DNA of 64,000 nucleotides from CAVRRZ01 sp963723745 (GTDB lineage: Bacteria; Actinomycetota; Actinomycetes; Mycobacteriales; Geodermatophilaceae), in assembly GCA_963723745.1 (NCBI GenBank), contig CAVRRZ010000005.1, positions 1,302,001-1,366,000 on the forward strand, in the 5' to 3' direction. Shown here piece by piece: positions 43,189-51,535 of this stretch (position 1 is its first letter; each line of letters begins with the position of its first letter). The notes under the pieces were generated by a model that was not told the DNA's origin, ran no database searches, and saw only the letters and a program-made list of their open reading frames with translations. The position numbers and the translations under genes were made by a program.

Positions 43189-46161
43189 TCAGCCCCCGCC
43201 CTCCTGGGCGGCCTGGTAGGCCTCGACGGCCGCCTGCAGATCCTCGAGCGCCTGGCCCTGGGCGGCGAAGTCGCCCGCCCGCTGCGCGTCCTCGAGGTCG
43301 GACAGTGCGGCGTTGATGTCCGCCACGGCCTGCTCGAGCGTCGTGCCGTCACCCTCGCCGTCGGGCGCCGGCGTCGTCGGCTCCGGCTCGTCGGTCGGTT
43401 CGGGCTCGTCCGGCGGCTGCGGCTCGTCGGTGGCAGGCGGTTGCTCGTCGCCGTCGCCGGGCTCGTTGTCGCTGTCGACGGCCACGTCGCCGGCGCCCGC
43501 CCCGAACACCTGGTCCAGCGCCTCGGCCAGCGTGTCGCCGTAGCCGATGCGGTCACCGAAGTTGACCAGCACCTTCTGCAGCAGCGGGAACGCGTTCTCA
43601 CCCGTGCCCCGCACGTACAGCGGCTCGACGTAGAGCAGCCCGTCGCCGCCGATGGGCAGGGTGAGCAGGTTGCCGAACACCGCCCGGGAGTTCTCGCTGT
43701 TGAACAGGGTCAGGTCGGGCCGCACCTGGTTGTTGGTGACGAAGGAGTTCTGCACCTGCTGCGGACCGCGGAACGGCGTGTTGCCCGGCAGCCTGAGCAC
43801 CTGGATGTCCCCGTAGGTGTCCGGATCGCTGGACGCCGAGACGAACGCCGACAGGTTCTCCCGCTCGAACGCGTTGAGCGCGCTGGTGAGCTGGAACGAC
43901 GCCTCCTCGTCACCGGGGCGCTGGGCGAGGATGTAGTAGGGCGGCTGGTCCTGGTCCGAGGCGCCGCTCTGCGTCGGGTCGTTGGGGATCTGCCAACGGT
44001 CGTTCTGGTTGTAGAAGTCGACCGGGTCGTCCACGTGGTACCGGGTCAGGATGTTGCGCTGAACCTTGAACAGGTCCTCGGGATACCGCACGTGCGAGAC
44101 CAGCTCGTCGGCCATCTCCGAGCGTGGCTCCACGATCCCGGGGAACGCCGCCATGTAGGTGCGCAGGACCGGGTCTTCCTCATCCCACTGGTACAGGCGG
44201 ACCGTGCCGTCGTAGGCGTCGACGGTCGCCTTGACCGAGTTGCGGATGTAGTTGACCTGCTCGTCCGGCAGCGCCGTCGTGCCGGTTCCCGTCAGGGCGT
44301 CGGTCGAGACCTCGCCGAGCTCGGTGAGCTCGGCATACGGGTAGAACGCCGAGGTGGTGTAGCCGTCGAGGATCCAGGTGATCCGGCCGTCGATCACCGC
44401 CGGGTACGGGTCACCGTCGACCTTCAGGAACGGAGCGGCCTTCTCCACCCGCTGGAGCGGGTCACGGACGTAGAGCACCTTGGAGGCGTCGTTGACCGCG
44501 CCGGAGAGCAGGAAGTTGCGCTCCCGGTAGAAGATGGCGAAGGTCAGCTGGCGGAAGAAGCTGCCGATCTCCACCCCACCCTCACCGTCGTAGGTGTTGT
44601 TGATCTGCCGGTCTTCCGAGCCGCCCTCGGGCTGGTCGAACTCGCGCGGCTCCGCCCCCTCGGGGGCGCCGACGACCGAGTAGTCCCGGATCAGTTCGCC
44701 GTAGTAGATGCGCGACTGCTCGACCGGGATGTTGCCTCGGACGGGCAGGTCCCCGGTGGTGAAGTTCGGCTCGCCACCCTCCGAGCCGGCGACGACCTGG
44801 TTGGCCGGCGCGGCCACGAACCCGTTGCCGTGCGTGAACACGGTGTGCCGGTTGATCCAGCTCTGCTGGTTCTCCGACAGGCCCGCGCTGTTGAGCTCGC
44901 GCACGGCGACCACGTAGTCCTGGGTCTCGCCGTCGATCGTGTACCGGTCGATGTCCAGCTTCTCCGGGAAGCCGTAGACGTTGCGGATCTGCTGGCGCGC
45001 CGTGAACGTGTCGGCCAGCACGTTCGGGTCGAGCAGCCGGGCGTTCGGGATGGTCTCGGTGTCCTGGCGCAGCTCGCGCAGGACCGCGCGGGTGTCGACC
45101 TCCTCCTCCCCCGCGGTGCCCTGGGCGTAGGGCACGTACTCGATGTCGTCGAGGTCGTAGGCCTGCCGGGTCATCTCGATCGCGCGGTCGATGTAGGGCG
45201 CCTCGCGCTGGTCGGCGCTGGGCCGGACGACGAACTGCTGGACGATCGCCGGATAGGCCACGCCGATGATCAGGCTGGTGCCCAGCAGCAGCACCAGCGC
45301 CATCGCCGGCAGCACGAAGTTGCGGAACACCATGTTGGCGAAGAAGGCCACCGCGCACGCGGCGGCGACGAACACCAGGATCGTCTTCGGCACGAGCAGC
45401 GCGTTGACGTCGGTGTAGCTGGCGCCGGTGAACAGGTCGCCGCGGTCGGAGAACACCAGTCCGTAGCGGTCGAACCAGTAGGCCACCGCCTTCAGGGCGA
45501 CGAACAGGCCCAGCAGCACCGAGAGCTGCACCCGAGCGGCGACGGTGAGCTTCTGCCCCGGCGTCTGCAGCCGGAGGCCGCCGAACACGTAGTGGGTGAC
45601 CACCGCACCGATCAGCGACAGCAGCACGATCGCGAAGCCGAAGCCCAGCAGCAGCCGGTAGAAGGGGTACTCGAAGACGAAGAAGGACAGGTCGATGCCG
45701 AACTGCGGGTCGACCTGGCCGAACGGCGTGGAGTTGCGGAACTGCAGCCAGGTCTCCCAGCTGCCCTGCGCCGCGAACCCGGCGAACAGGCCGAGGACGA
45801 CGCCGATCGCGGTCAGCACCAGGCCGCGGCGCGGCTCCAGCGACTGGCGGTAGCGCTCGAGGTTCTGCTGCTCCAGCGACATCGGCCGGAAGGTCGGCCG
45901 GAACCGGTAGGCCAGGTGCACCGACAGCGCCACCAGGCCGCCGGTGGCCACGCCGGCGACGGCGAAGAGCAGCAGCCGCGTCTGCAGTTCGGTCCAGAAG
46001 ACCTCGGTGTACCCGGTCTCGTCGAACCAGAGGTAATCGACGTAGACGTTGGTCAGCGTGCCGATGGCGGTGAACAGCACCAGCAGCACGGCGATGGCCC
46101 CGATGACCAGCTTCGCTCGACGCGAGAGGGCGGGCACCGGCACAGGGGGCCGCATGGCCAC
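43189..46161 (-). CDS. UPF0182 family large membrane protein
   Basis: A 990-residue protein of the actinobacterial UPF0182 family (Rv3193c-like). About seven membrane helices occupy residues 15-330 (LVIGAIAVLLVLFTAIGTLT, AVAGVATGGLVALSVHLA, LSVLLGLFVALKAVAYWF). A large extracytoplasmic domain follows (GEEEVDTRAVLRELRQD, RHTVFTHGNGFVAAPANQVV, GDPYPAVIDGRITWILDGYT). A Pro/Glu/Asp-rich linker and a helical tail close it. The function is unknown. The start is GTG at 46161 with AAGGAG seven bases before; an ATG lies two codons later. No frameshift is present over nearly 3 kb. Confidence 0.93.
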   Translation of the reverse strand: MAMRPPVPVPALSRRAKLVIGAIAVLLVLFTAIGTLTNVYVDYLWFDETGYTEVFWTELQTRLLLFAVAGVATGGLVALSVHLAYRFRPTFRPMSLEQQNLERYRQSLEPRRGLVLTAIGVVLGLFAGFAAQGSWETWLQFRNSTPFGQVDPQFGIDLSFFVFEYPFYRLLLGFGFAIVLLSLIGAVVTHYVFGGLRLQTPGQKLTVAARVQLSVLLGLFVALKAVAYWFDRYGLVFSDRGDLFTGASYTDVNALLVPKTILVFVAAACAVAFFANMVFRNFVLPAMALVLLLGTSLIIGVAYPAIVQQFVVRPSADQREAPYIDRAIEMTRQAYDLDDIEYVPYAQGTAGEEEVDTRAVLRELRQDTETIPNARLLDPNVLADTFTARQQIRNVYGFPEKLDIDRYTIDGETQDYVVAVRELNSAGLSENQQSWINRHTVFTHGNGFVAAPANQVVAGSEGGEPNFTTGDLPVRGNIPVEQSRIYYGELIRDYSVVGAPEGAEPREFDQPEGGSEDRQINNTYDGEGGVEIGSFFRQLTFAIFYRERNFLLSGAVNDASKVLYVRDPLQRVEKAAPFLKVDGDPYPAVIDGRITWILDGYTTSAFYPYAELTELGEVSTDALTGTGTTALPDEQVNYIRNSVKATVDAYDGTVRLYQWDEEDPVLRTYMAAFPGIVEPRSEMADELVSHVRYPEDLFKVQRNILTRYHVDDPVDFYNQNDRWQIPNDPTQSGASDQDQPPYYILAQRPGDEEASFQLTSALNAFERENLSAFVSASSDPDTYGDIQVLRLPGNTPFRGPQQVQNSFVTNNQVRPDLTLFNSENSRAVFGNLLTLPIGGDGLLYVEPLYVRGTGENAFPLLQKVLVNFGDRIGYGDTLAEALDQVFGAGAGDVAVDSDNEPGDGDEQPPATDEPQPPDEPEPTDEPEPTTPAPDGEGDGTTLEQAVADINAALSDLEDAQRAGDFAAQGQALEDLQAAVEAYQAAQEGGG

Positions 46162-46367
46162 GAGGAGTCTCCTTCAGTTACGGGCGCGGCCACGGCCACG
46201 CCTTGTCCCGACCGCGAACGGTCATGTTCTCTTACGGAACCCGGGGCCCCGAACCGTGGGCGCCGTCCGGATCCGGAGCGGCGGTCACGCCTTGCACAAC
46301 GCACCGGGATGCCGGCAGTTCCCTGCCACCCGCATCCTGCTCTCCGGCCCGCACCCGAGGGGGGAGG
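46162..46367. other. Intergenic region upstream of the UPF0182 gene
   Basis: These 206 bases lie between the UPF0182 start and the stop of the protease gene, both on the minus strand. They hold AAGGAG just before the UPF0182 start and otherwise GC-rich sequence. I see no confident promoter boxes, hairpin terminator or small gene. Confidence 0.5.
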
Positions 46368-47390
46368 TCAGCACGGGGTCGGCGTCCGCCCCTCGCGGAG
46401 GTCCTCGAGAGCCGTCAGCGCGTCGTCGAGGTCGGCGACCCGCGCCGTGGGCACCGAGGAGGTGCTGACCGAGACGGCGTCCTCGCAGTTGGCGGCCGGC
46501 ACCAGGAACAGGTCGGCACCCAGGTCCTCGGCGGAGATCATCTTCAGCTCGATGCCGCCGATCGGGCCGACGTTGCCCTCGATGTCGATCGTGCCGGTGC
46601 CCGCGATCAGCGCGCCGCCGGTCAGGTCTCCCTCGTCGACGAGCTCGATGATGCCCAGGGTCAGCATCAGCCCTGCCGACGGACCGCCGACGTTCTCGAC
46701 CTGGATGTCCACGTCGAAGGGGGCCGAGGGCATCTCCCGGACCGAGACGCCGAGCAGCGACCCGTCCCGGTCGGCGGCCGCGGCGGTGGTCACGGTCGCG
46801 GTGCCGTCCTTCCCGAGCCGCGTGTACCCCACCTCCACCTCGGAACCAGGCTCGATGCCGGTGAGGATCTCGGTCAGCGTCTCGAGGTCGGGCGTGGGCC
46901 GCCCGTCGACCGACTCGATGGCGTCGGCCTCCTGGAGCACGTCGGCAGCCGGCGAGTCCTCCGCCAGCCCACGGACGACGACCTTGGTGGGGTAGCCCAG
47001 GTACTCCAGCGCGACGCCGGTCGCCGCCTCCTCCGAGGTCAGGAAGGCCTCGCGGTTGGCCTGCCGGGTCTGGTCCTCGGTCCGGTCCGGCGGGTACACC
47101 GTCTCCTCGGGAACCACGCTGACCTCGGGGTCGAACCAGCCGCGCACCGCCTGCACCAGGCTGAGGCCGCCGCCACTGACCCCGACGGTGGTCAGGTTGA
47201 GGTTGCCCGTGACGTCGTCACGGTCGCGCCCCTCGATGCTGATGACCGGCTCGCCCTCGATGTCGCCGAGGGTGTTGTAGGTGGGGCCGGGCACCTGGGC
47301 GACGTAGGGCACGGGCACCGCAGCACCGAGCAGGCCGAACAGCACCAGCAGTACGGAGCCTGCTGCCAGCACGGCGGTCCTTCGGGTCAC
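46368..47390 (-). CDS. YlbL-type secreted PDZ/Lon-like serine protease
   Basis: A 340-residue membrane-anchored protease. The N-terminal helix is AVLAAGSVLLVLFGLLGAAV. A PDZ domain (VVVRGLAEDSPAADVLQEAD, IESVDGRPTPDLETLTEI) is followed by a Lon (S16) domain with the Ser in NVGGPSAGLMLTLGIIEL and the Lys in IGGIELKMISAEDLGAD. An extra Cys near the end (PAANCEDAVSV) and the final Cys may form a disulfide outside the membrane. It matches Rv3194c, next to UPF0182 in both genomes. GTG at 47390 is preferred. Confidence 0.92.
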   Translation of the reverse strand: MTRRTAVLAAGSVLLVLFGLLGAAVPVPYVAQVPGPTYNTLGDIEGEPVISIEGRDRDDVTGNLNLTTVGVSGGGLSLVQAVRGWFDPEVSVVPEETVYPPDRTEDQTRQANREAFLTSEEAATGVALEYLGYPTKVVVRGLAEDSPAADVLQEADAIESVDGRPTPDLETLTEILTGIEPGSEVEVGYTRLGKDGTATVTTAAAADRDGSLLGVSVREMPSAPFDVDIQVENVGGPSAGLMLTLGIIELVDEGDLTGGALIAGTGTIDIEGNVGPIGGIELKMISAEDLGADLFLVPAANCEDAVSVSTSSVPTARVADLDDALTALEDLREGRTPTPC

Positions 47391-47528
47391 GACCGGCCAG
47401 CCTATGTCGCCGCCCGCCACCGGCGGCGCCGTCCGGTGTCCTCGGGGCGTCGACCGGCTCCGCCGAGTGCGGGCCGACCGCGCCCGCCGAGCCCCACGAC
47501 CGGGTGATCACGCGTCTACCGTGGACCC

Positions 47529-48965
47529 ATGAGCGACGTGCCCTTCGGCTTCGGAGTACCCGACCGCGACCCGGAGCGCCGGGACCAGGGGGGCCAGAAC
47601 CCGGCCGACCCCTTCGGCCTGGGCGCCCTGTTCGGCAGCGCCGGAGGAGGCTCGCCCGAGGACCTCCTCAGCAAGATGCCGCTGTTCGCCGAACTGCAGA
47701 AGCTCATGAACTGGTCGGGCGGTCCGGTCAACTGGGACCTCGCCCGCCAGGGTGCGATCAGCCAGCTGGCCGCCGGCCACCAGCCGACGTCCGAGGGCGA
47801 ACGGACCGCCGTCGCCGAGGCGCTGCGGCTGGCCGACGTCTGGCTGGACGGCGTCACCGACCTCCCGTCCGGGATCGACCGCCCCCTGGCGTGGTCGCGG
47901 GTCGAGTGGGTGGAGCAGACGCTGCCCGCGTGGGGCGCGCTGATCGACCCGCTGGCCGAGAAGGTCGTCGCCGCGATGACCGACGCGCTGCCCCAGGAGG
48001 CCGCGGCCATGGCCGGCCCGATCGCCGGGATCATGGGGCGGATGGGCGGCATGATGTTCGGCGCCCAGGTCGGCCAGGCGCTGGGCAAGCTCGCCGACGA
48101 GGTGCTGACCAGCACCGACGTCGGCCTTCCCCTGGGACCCACCGGCGCCGGGGTGCTCGTGCCGCAGAACGTCGCCGCCTTCGCCGAGGGGCTGGATCGC
48201 CCGGCCGACGAGGTCCGGTTGTTCGTGGCGCTGCGCGAGGCCGCCTCCCAGCGGCTGTTCGCGCACGTGCCGTGGCTGCGCCAGCAGGTGCAGGACGCGG
48301 TGCACGCCTACGCCCGCGGGATCACCATCGACCGGGAGAAGATCGAGCGCGGCATCACCGAGGCCATGGACGGCGGCCTCGGCGGCGGCATGGGCGGCAT
48401 CGACCCCAGCGATCCCGAGAGCATCCAGCGCCTGCTGGGCAGCGGGCTGCTGGAGCCGGAGGAGACCCCGCAGCAGCAGATGGCCCTGCGCCGGCTGGAG
48501 ACCCTGCTGGCCCTCGTCGAGGGATGGGTGGACACGGTCGTCGCCGAGGCGGCCGCCGCCCGGCTGCCCGGCTACTCGGCGCTGGCCGAGACCATGCGCC
48601 GGCGGCGCGCCTCCGGCGGCCCGGCCGAGCAGACCTTCGCCACCCTCGTCGGCCTGGAGCTGCGGCCGCGCCGGCTGCGCGACGCGGCCACCGTCTGGGC
48701 GGCGATGAGCCAGCGCTACGGCGCGGCGGAGCGCGACGGCCTCTGGTCGCACCCCGACCTGCTGCCGACGTCCGACGACCTGGACGAGCCCCTGGACTTC
48801 GTCGAACGGCAGGGCATGGACGACGCGCTCGCCGCGCTGATGGCCGACGACGCCGACCGGCCCGCCGAGCCTCCGGTCGACGGCGGGCAGGGCGCACCCG
48901 GCGCACCCGGCGCGGACGGGCCGGTCGATGAGCCCGACGGCGAGGACGGGCCGGAGCGACGCTGA
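47529..48965 (+). CDS. DUF2342 (zincin_2-like) protein
   Basis: A 478-residue soluble protein of the actinobacterial family annotated as zinc-dependent metalloprotease/F420-associated (Rv3195-like). Conserved parts are LFAELQKLMNWSGGPVNWDL, RVEWVEQTLPAWGALIDPLA, GGMMFGAQVGQALGKLADEV and LPLGPTGAGVLVPQNVAAFA. Where related zincins show HExxH, this one reads LREAASQRLFAHVPWLR, so both His are missing. The C-terminus is a disordered acidic tail. ATG at 47529, divergent from the YlbL-type gene. Confidence 0.88.
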   Translation: MSDVPFGFGVPDRDPERRDQGGQNPADPFGLGALFGSAGGGSPEDLLSKMPLFAELQKLMNWSGGPVNWDLARQGAISQLAAGHQPTSEGERTAVAEALRLADVWLDGVTDLPSGIDRPLAWSRVEWVEQTLPAWGALIDPLAEKVVAAMTDALPQEAAAMAGPIAGIMGRMGGMMFGAQVGQALGKLADEVLTSTDVGLPLGPTGAGVLVPQNVAAFAEGLDRPADEVRLFVALREAASQRLFAHVPWLRQQVQDAVHAYARGITIDREKIERGITEAMDGGLGGGMGGIDPSDPESIQRLLGSGLLEPEETPQQQMALRRLETLLALVEGWVDTVVAEAAAARLPGYSALAETMRRRRASGGPAEQTFATLVGLELRPRRLRDAATVWAAMSQRYGAAERDGLWSHPDLLPTSDDLDEPLDFVERQGMDDALAALMADDADRPAEPPVDGGQGAPGAPGADGPVDEPDGEDGPERR

Positions 48966-48972
48966 CGCCCGG

Positions 48973-49623
48973 TCAGTCGCCGGGGTCGCCGGAGTCGTCC
49001 GACGGCCCGCCGGCGGCTGCGGCCTGCTCGACCCCCTCGAGGAAGCCGCGCGCCCGCTCTGCCCGGGGGTAGCGCGCGACCAGTGCCCAGAAGCGCTCGT
49101 CGTGCCCGGGCTCGAGCAGGTGCGCGAGTTCGTGGACCAGCACGTAGTCGACGACGTACTCCGGCATCGTGCGCAGCCGGCTCGACAGCCGGATGCTCCG
49201 GTCGGCAGGGGTGCACGAGCCCCAGCGGCGGTTCTGGTTGTCCACCCAGCGCACGCTCGCCGGCTCGGCGAGGCCGTCGAAGTGGGCGGCCGAGAGTGCA
49301 CGGGCCCGCGCCATCAGGTCGTCGTCGCCGCCCAGCGATCGACGTCGCCGCTCCTCGCGGGTCTGCAGCTTGGCCACCATCTGCGCCACCCACCGGCGTT
49401 CCTCGGCCGGGCTGAACGCGGCCGGGATGAGCACGACGGTGCGACCCGCCTCGCGGTAGGCCGTGACCGTCCGCCGTCGACGCGCGCTGCGCCGGACCTC
49501 CACCGCGTCGGCCGGTCCGGGGTCGCCCGCCGGGGTCCGGCGGGCGGCCAGGGGACGCACGCCGGAGCCGCCGGTCCGCGGGGTGCCGACCGGCGCGCCG
49601 GCGTCGTGGAGGGGTCCGTGCAC
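48973..49623 (-). CDS. YgjP-like (DUF45) M48-related metallopeptidase
   Basis: A 216-residue protein. The zinc motif is VDYVLVHELAHLLEPGHDER (HExxH then a third His), and RWGSCTPADRSIRLSSRLR is the family block before it. An N-terminal strand region (TVTAYREAGRTVVLIPAAFS) is also typical. It is a cytoplasmic minigluzincin-type peptidase with unknown substrate. GTG at 49623. It is convergent with the DUF2342 gene, seven bases apart. Confidence 0.92.
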   Translation of the reverse strand: MHGPLHDAGAPVGTPRTGGSGVRPLAARRTPAGDPGPADAVEVRRSARRRRTVTAYREAGRTVVLIPAAFSPAEERRWVAQMVAKLQTREERRRRSLGGDDDLMARARALSAAHFDGLAEPASVRWVDNQNRRWGSCTPADRSIRLSSRLRTMPEYVVDYVLVHELAHLLEPGHDERFWALVARYPRAERARGFLEGVEQAAAAGGPSDDSGDPGD

Positions 49624-50017
49624 GGCAGCACCGTAAGGCACCGGGTCGAGCGCTCGCGCCTGCTGGCACCCACTCGGGTGCGCCGGCCCCTCGGACGGTG
49701 GACAGCGGCTCTCCCCGGTCCGGTGACACGCCGCGGTCGCGGCCGCGCCGTCCACAGGGGCATACGGGTATCCGCGCAGGTGGGGACGGCGGTTCGTCGG
49801 GACGTCGGCGCGCCGTCCCACCCGCGTCCCCGGACTCCGCACAGCGACACGCCGACACGTCCCCATGCCGTCCACAGCTGTGTCCACAGGCCGTGGAAAC
49901 CGCGTCCGGTCGCCCGCCGCGGTCGGCCCCGGCTGCGACCTGCGGATACGGGTAGCGTCCTGCTCGCAGGCAGCGCCCGGCACGGACCGGGACGCCCCGG
50001 GAGACGAGGAGATCGGC
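49624..50017. other. Long intergenic region with repeated GTCCACAG motifs
   Basis: This 394-base gap separates divergent genes. GTCCACAG occurs at 49750, 49870 and 49882 on the + strand, the last two as CCACAGCTGTGTCCACAG, and inverted GTGGACAG occurs near 49699. These resemble weak DnaA boxes (TTGTCCACA in GC-rich genomes). No dnaA or dnaN is nearby. I find no supported gene. GACGAGGAG before 50018 is the ribosome-binding site of the next gene. Confidence 0.5.
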
Positions 50018-50170
50018 GTGGCGGAGAGCTACAACGGCTACTGCGTGAAGTGCAAGGAGAAGCGCGACTTCGACGGCGAGGTCAAGGTCAGCGAGTCCGG
50101 CCGTCGCATGGCACAGGGCACCTGCCCCGTGTGCGGCACGAAGATGAATCGCATCCTCGGGAAGGCCTGA
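50018..50170 (+). CDS. Small zinc-ribbon protein (DUF5679)
   Basis: A 50-residue protein, VAESYNGYCVKCKEKRDFDG, then TCPVCGTKMNRILGKA. Two CxxC pairs form a zinc ribbon. It matches the DUF5679 family, small proteins widespread in actinobacteria and chloroflexi with no known function. GTG at 50018 follows GAGGAG. A strong terminator follows, so it is monocistronic. Confidence 0.88.
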   Translation: MAESYNGYCVKCKEKRDFDGEVKVSESGRRMAQGTCPVCGTKMNRILGKA

Positions 50171-50198
50171 GCAACCCGTCCCGCGTCCGCGGGGCTCC

Positions 50199-50233
50199 GA
50201 CGGCGGCGTCCCCGGTCCGGGGACGCCGCCGTC
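50199..50233 (+). terminator. Terminator of the zinc-ribbon gene
   Basis: GACGGCGGCGTCCCC (50199-50213) pairs perfectly with GGGGACGCCGCCGTC (50219-50233), loop GGTCC, 28 bases after the stop. Confidence 0.82.
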
Positions 50234-50297
50234 GTCGTCGCGGCGGCCCTGTGGACGACGGGCACGCCGCGCGCAGCAGGTTTGCGACGCTGCGCCC

Positions 50298-51362
50298 ATG
50301 ACCGACGGTTCGCATCCCCTGCTCCCCTCCGCCACCCCCCTCCTGCGCGACGGGGCGGCCCTCCAGGTCGGCGGGGTCGACTCCGGCGACGGGGTCCTGG
50401 TCCTGCACGGCACGGGCTGGGTCGAGCCGGTGCTGCGCGGGCTGGACGGTCGCCGGGCGCAACGGGCGGTGCTCGCCGACGCGCAGCGTCTCGGGGCGGA
50501 CGCGTCCGCCGTGGCCGACCTGCTGGACACCCTGCGGAGCACCGGCCTGCTCGTCGATCTCGATCCGGCCGACCTGCTCGCGGCCTCGGCGGGCCCCGCG
50601 GCGGTCGAGCGGGCCGCGACCGAACTGCCCGCCGCCGGAGCCGGTTGGCGGGGCCGGCGCGCCGCCACCGTGGTGGTCGAGGGCGCCACCCGGGTGGGCA
50701 CGCCCCTGGCCGCGGCGCTCGCCGCCAGCGGCGTCGGCCGGGTCAGCATCCGGGACGGCGGGGTCGTCGGCGCCGGAGACGCCGTCGTCGGCGGTCTCAC
50801 AGCCGACGACGAGGGCCGGCCGCGTGCCCTGGCGGCCGCCGATGCGGTCCGTCGGGCCAGCCCGCAGACGGACCTGGGGCCGCCACCGCCGGGATCAGCG
50901 CCGAGCCTGGTCGTGCTCGCCCGGCCGTGGGCTGCGTCCGACCCGCTGGTCGCCGGCCTGCAACGCTCCGGAGTGGCTCACCTGGTGGCGACGGTGCGCG
51001 AGCGCACCGGCGTGGTCGGCCCGCTCGTCGTCCCCGGGAGCACCGGTTGCCTGCACTGCGCCGACCTGCACCGGCGGGACGCCGATCCGCGCTGGCCCCG
51101 GCTGGCCGCCCAGCTGACCTCCGCGGAGCCGCCCTCCGCCGGGGCCACGGTCACGTGCCTGATGACGGCGGCGGTCGCGGCCGTCCAGGTGCTGGCGTTC
51201 CTCGACGGGACGGCGGCACCCGTCGTCCTGGACGCCACGCTGGAGCTGCGACCACCCGACCTGACGCCACGGCTGCGGCGCTGGCCACCGCACCCGGAGT
51301 GCGCCTGCCACGACCCGGGCGAGGGAGGTGGCGTGGCGCCCACGGGCCGACGGAGCGCCTGA
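50298..51362 (+). CDS. E1/ThiF-like protein related to TOMM (thiazole/oxazole) cyclodehydratase scaffolds
   Basis: A 354-residue protein. Residues 1-110 resemble a winged-helix peptide-binding region (SAVADLLDTLRSTGLLVDLD). A Rossmann domain follows (AATVVVEGATRVGTPLAAAL, AASGVGRVSIRDGGVVGAGD) with a degenerate glycine loop. VPGSTGCLHCADLHRRDADP and the final HPECACH give the four structural zinc cysteines of E1/ocin-ThiF proteins. There is no YcaO or dehydrogenase partner in the window, so a heterocycle role is unproven. AarF follows 174 bases later on the same strand. Confidence 0.75.
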   Translation: MTDGSHPLLPSATPLLRDGAALQVGGVDSGDGVLVLHGTGWVEPVLRGLDGRRAQRAVLADAQRLGADASAVADLLDTLRSTGLLVDLDPADLLAASAGPAAVERAATELPAAGAGWRGRRAATVVVEGATRVGTPLAAALAASGVGRVSIRDGGVVGAGDAVVGGLTADDEGRPRALAAADAVRRASPQTDLGPPPPGSAPSLVVLARPWAASDPLVAGLQRSGVAHLVATVRERTGVVGPLVVPGSTGCLHCADLHRRDADPRWPRLAAQLTSAEPPSAGATVTCLMTAAVAAVQVLAFLDGTAAPVVLDATLELRPPDLTPRLRRWPPHPECACHDPGEGGGVAPTGRRSA

Positions 51363-51535
51363 CAGTCCACAATGGGATCAGACGATTCGTCTGCGAGGGC
51401 ACCGAACGGCACGACCGGGAAGGGATGCGCCCTCGGCGGACACCACCCCGGTGCGGCGACGAGGAGGACCCGTGCGCTTCCCGCGGACCGGGCACGGACA
51501 GGATCACGGCCGACGAGGGCCGGCGAGGAGGACGT

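Noticed and set aside
43441..46995. 1,184-residue open frame on the plus strand
   Set aside because: It is the antisense shadow of the UPF0182 and YlbL-type genes; composition is dominated by Arg, Val, Gln and Gly without domains.
49740..49890. Replication origin
   Set aside because: The DnaA-box-like motifs are weak and few, no AT-rich unwinding element is present, and dnaA/dnaN/recF are absent.
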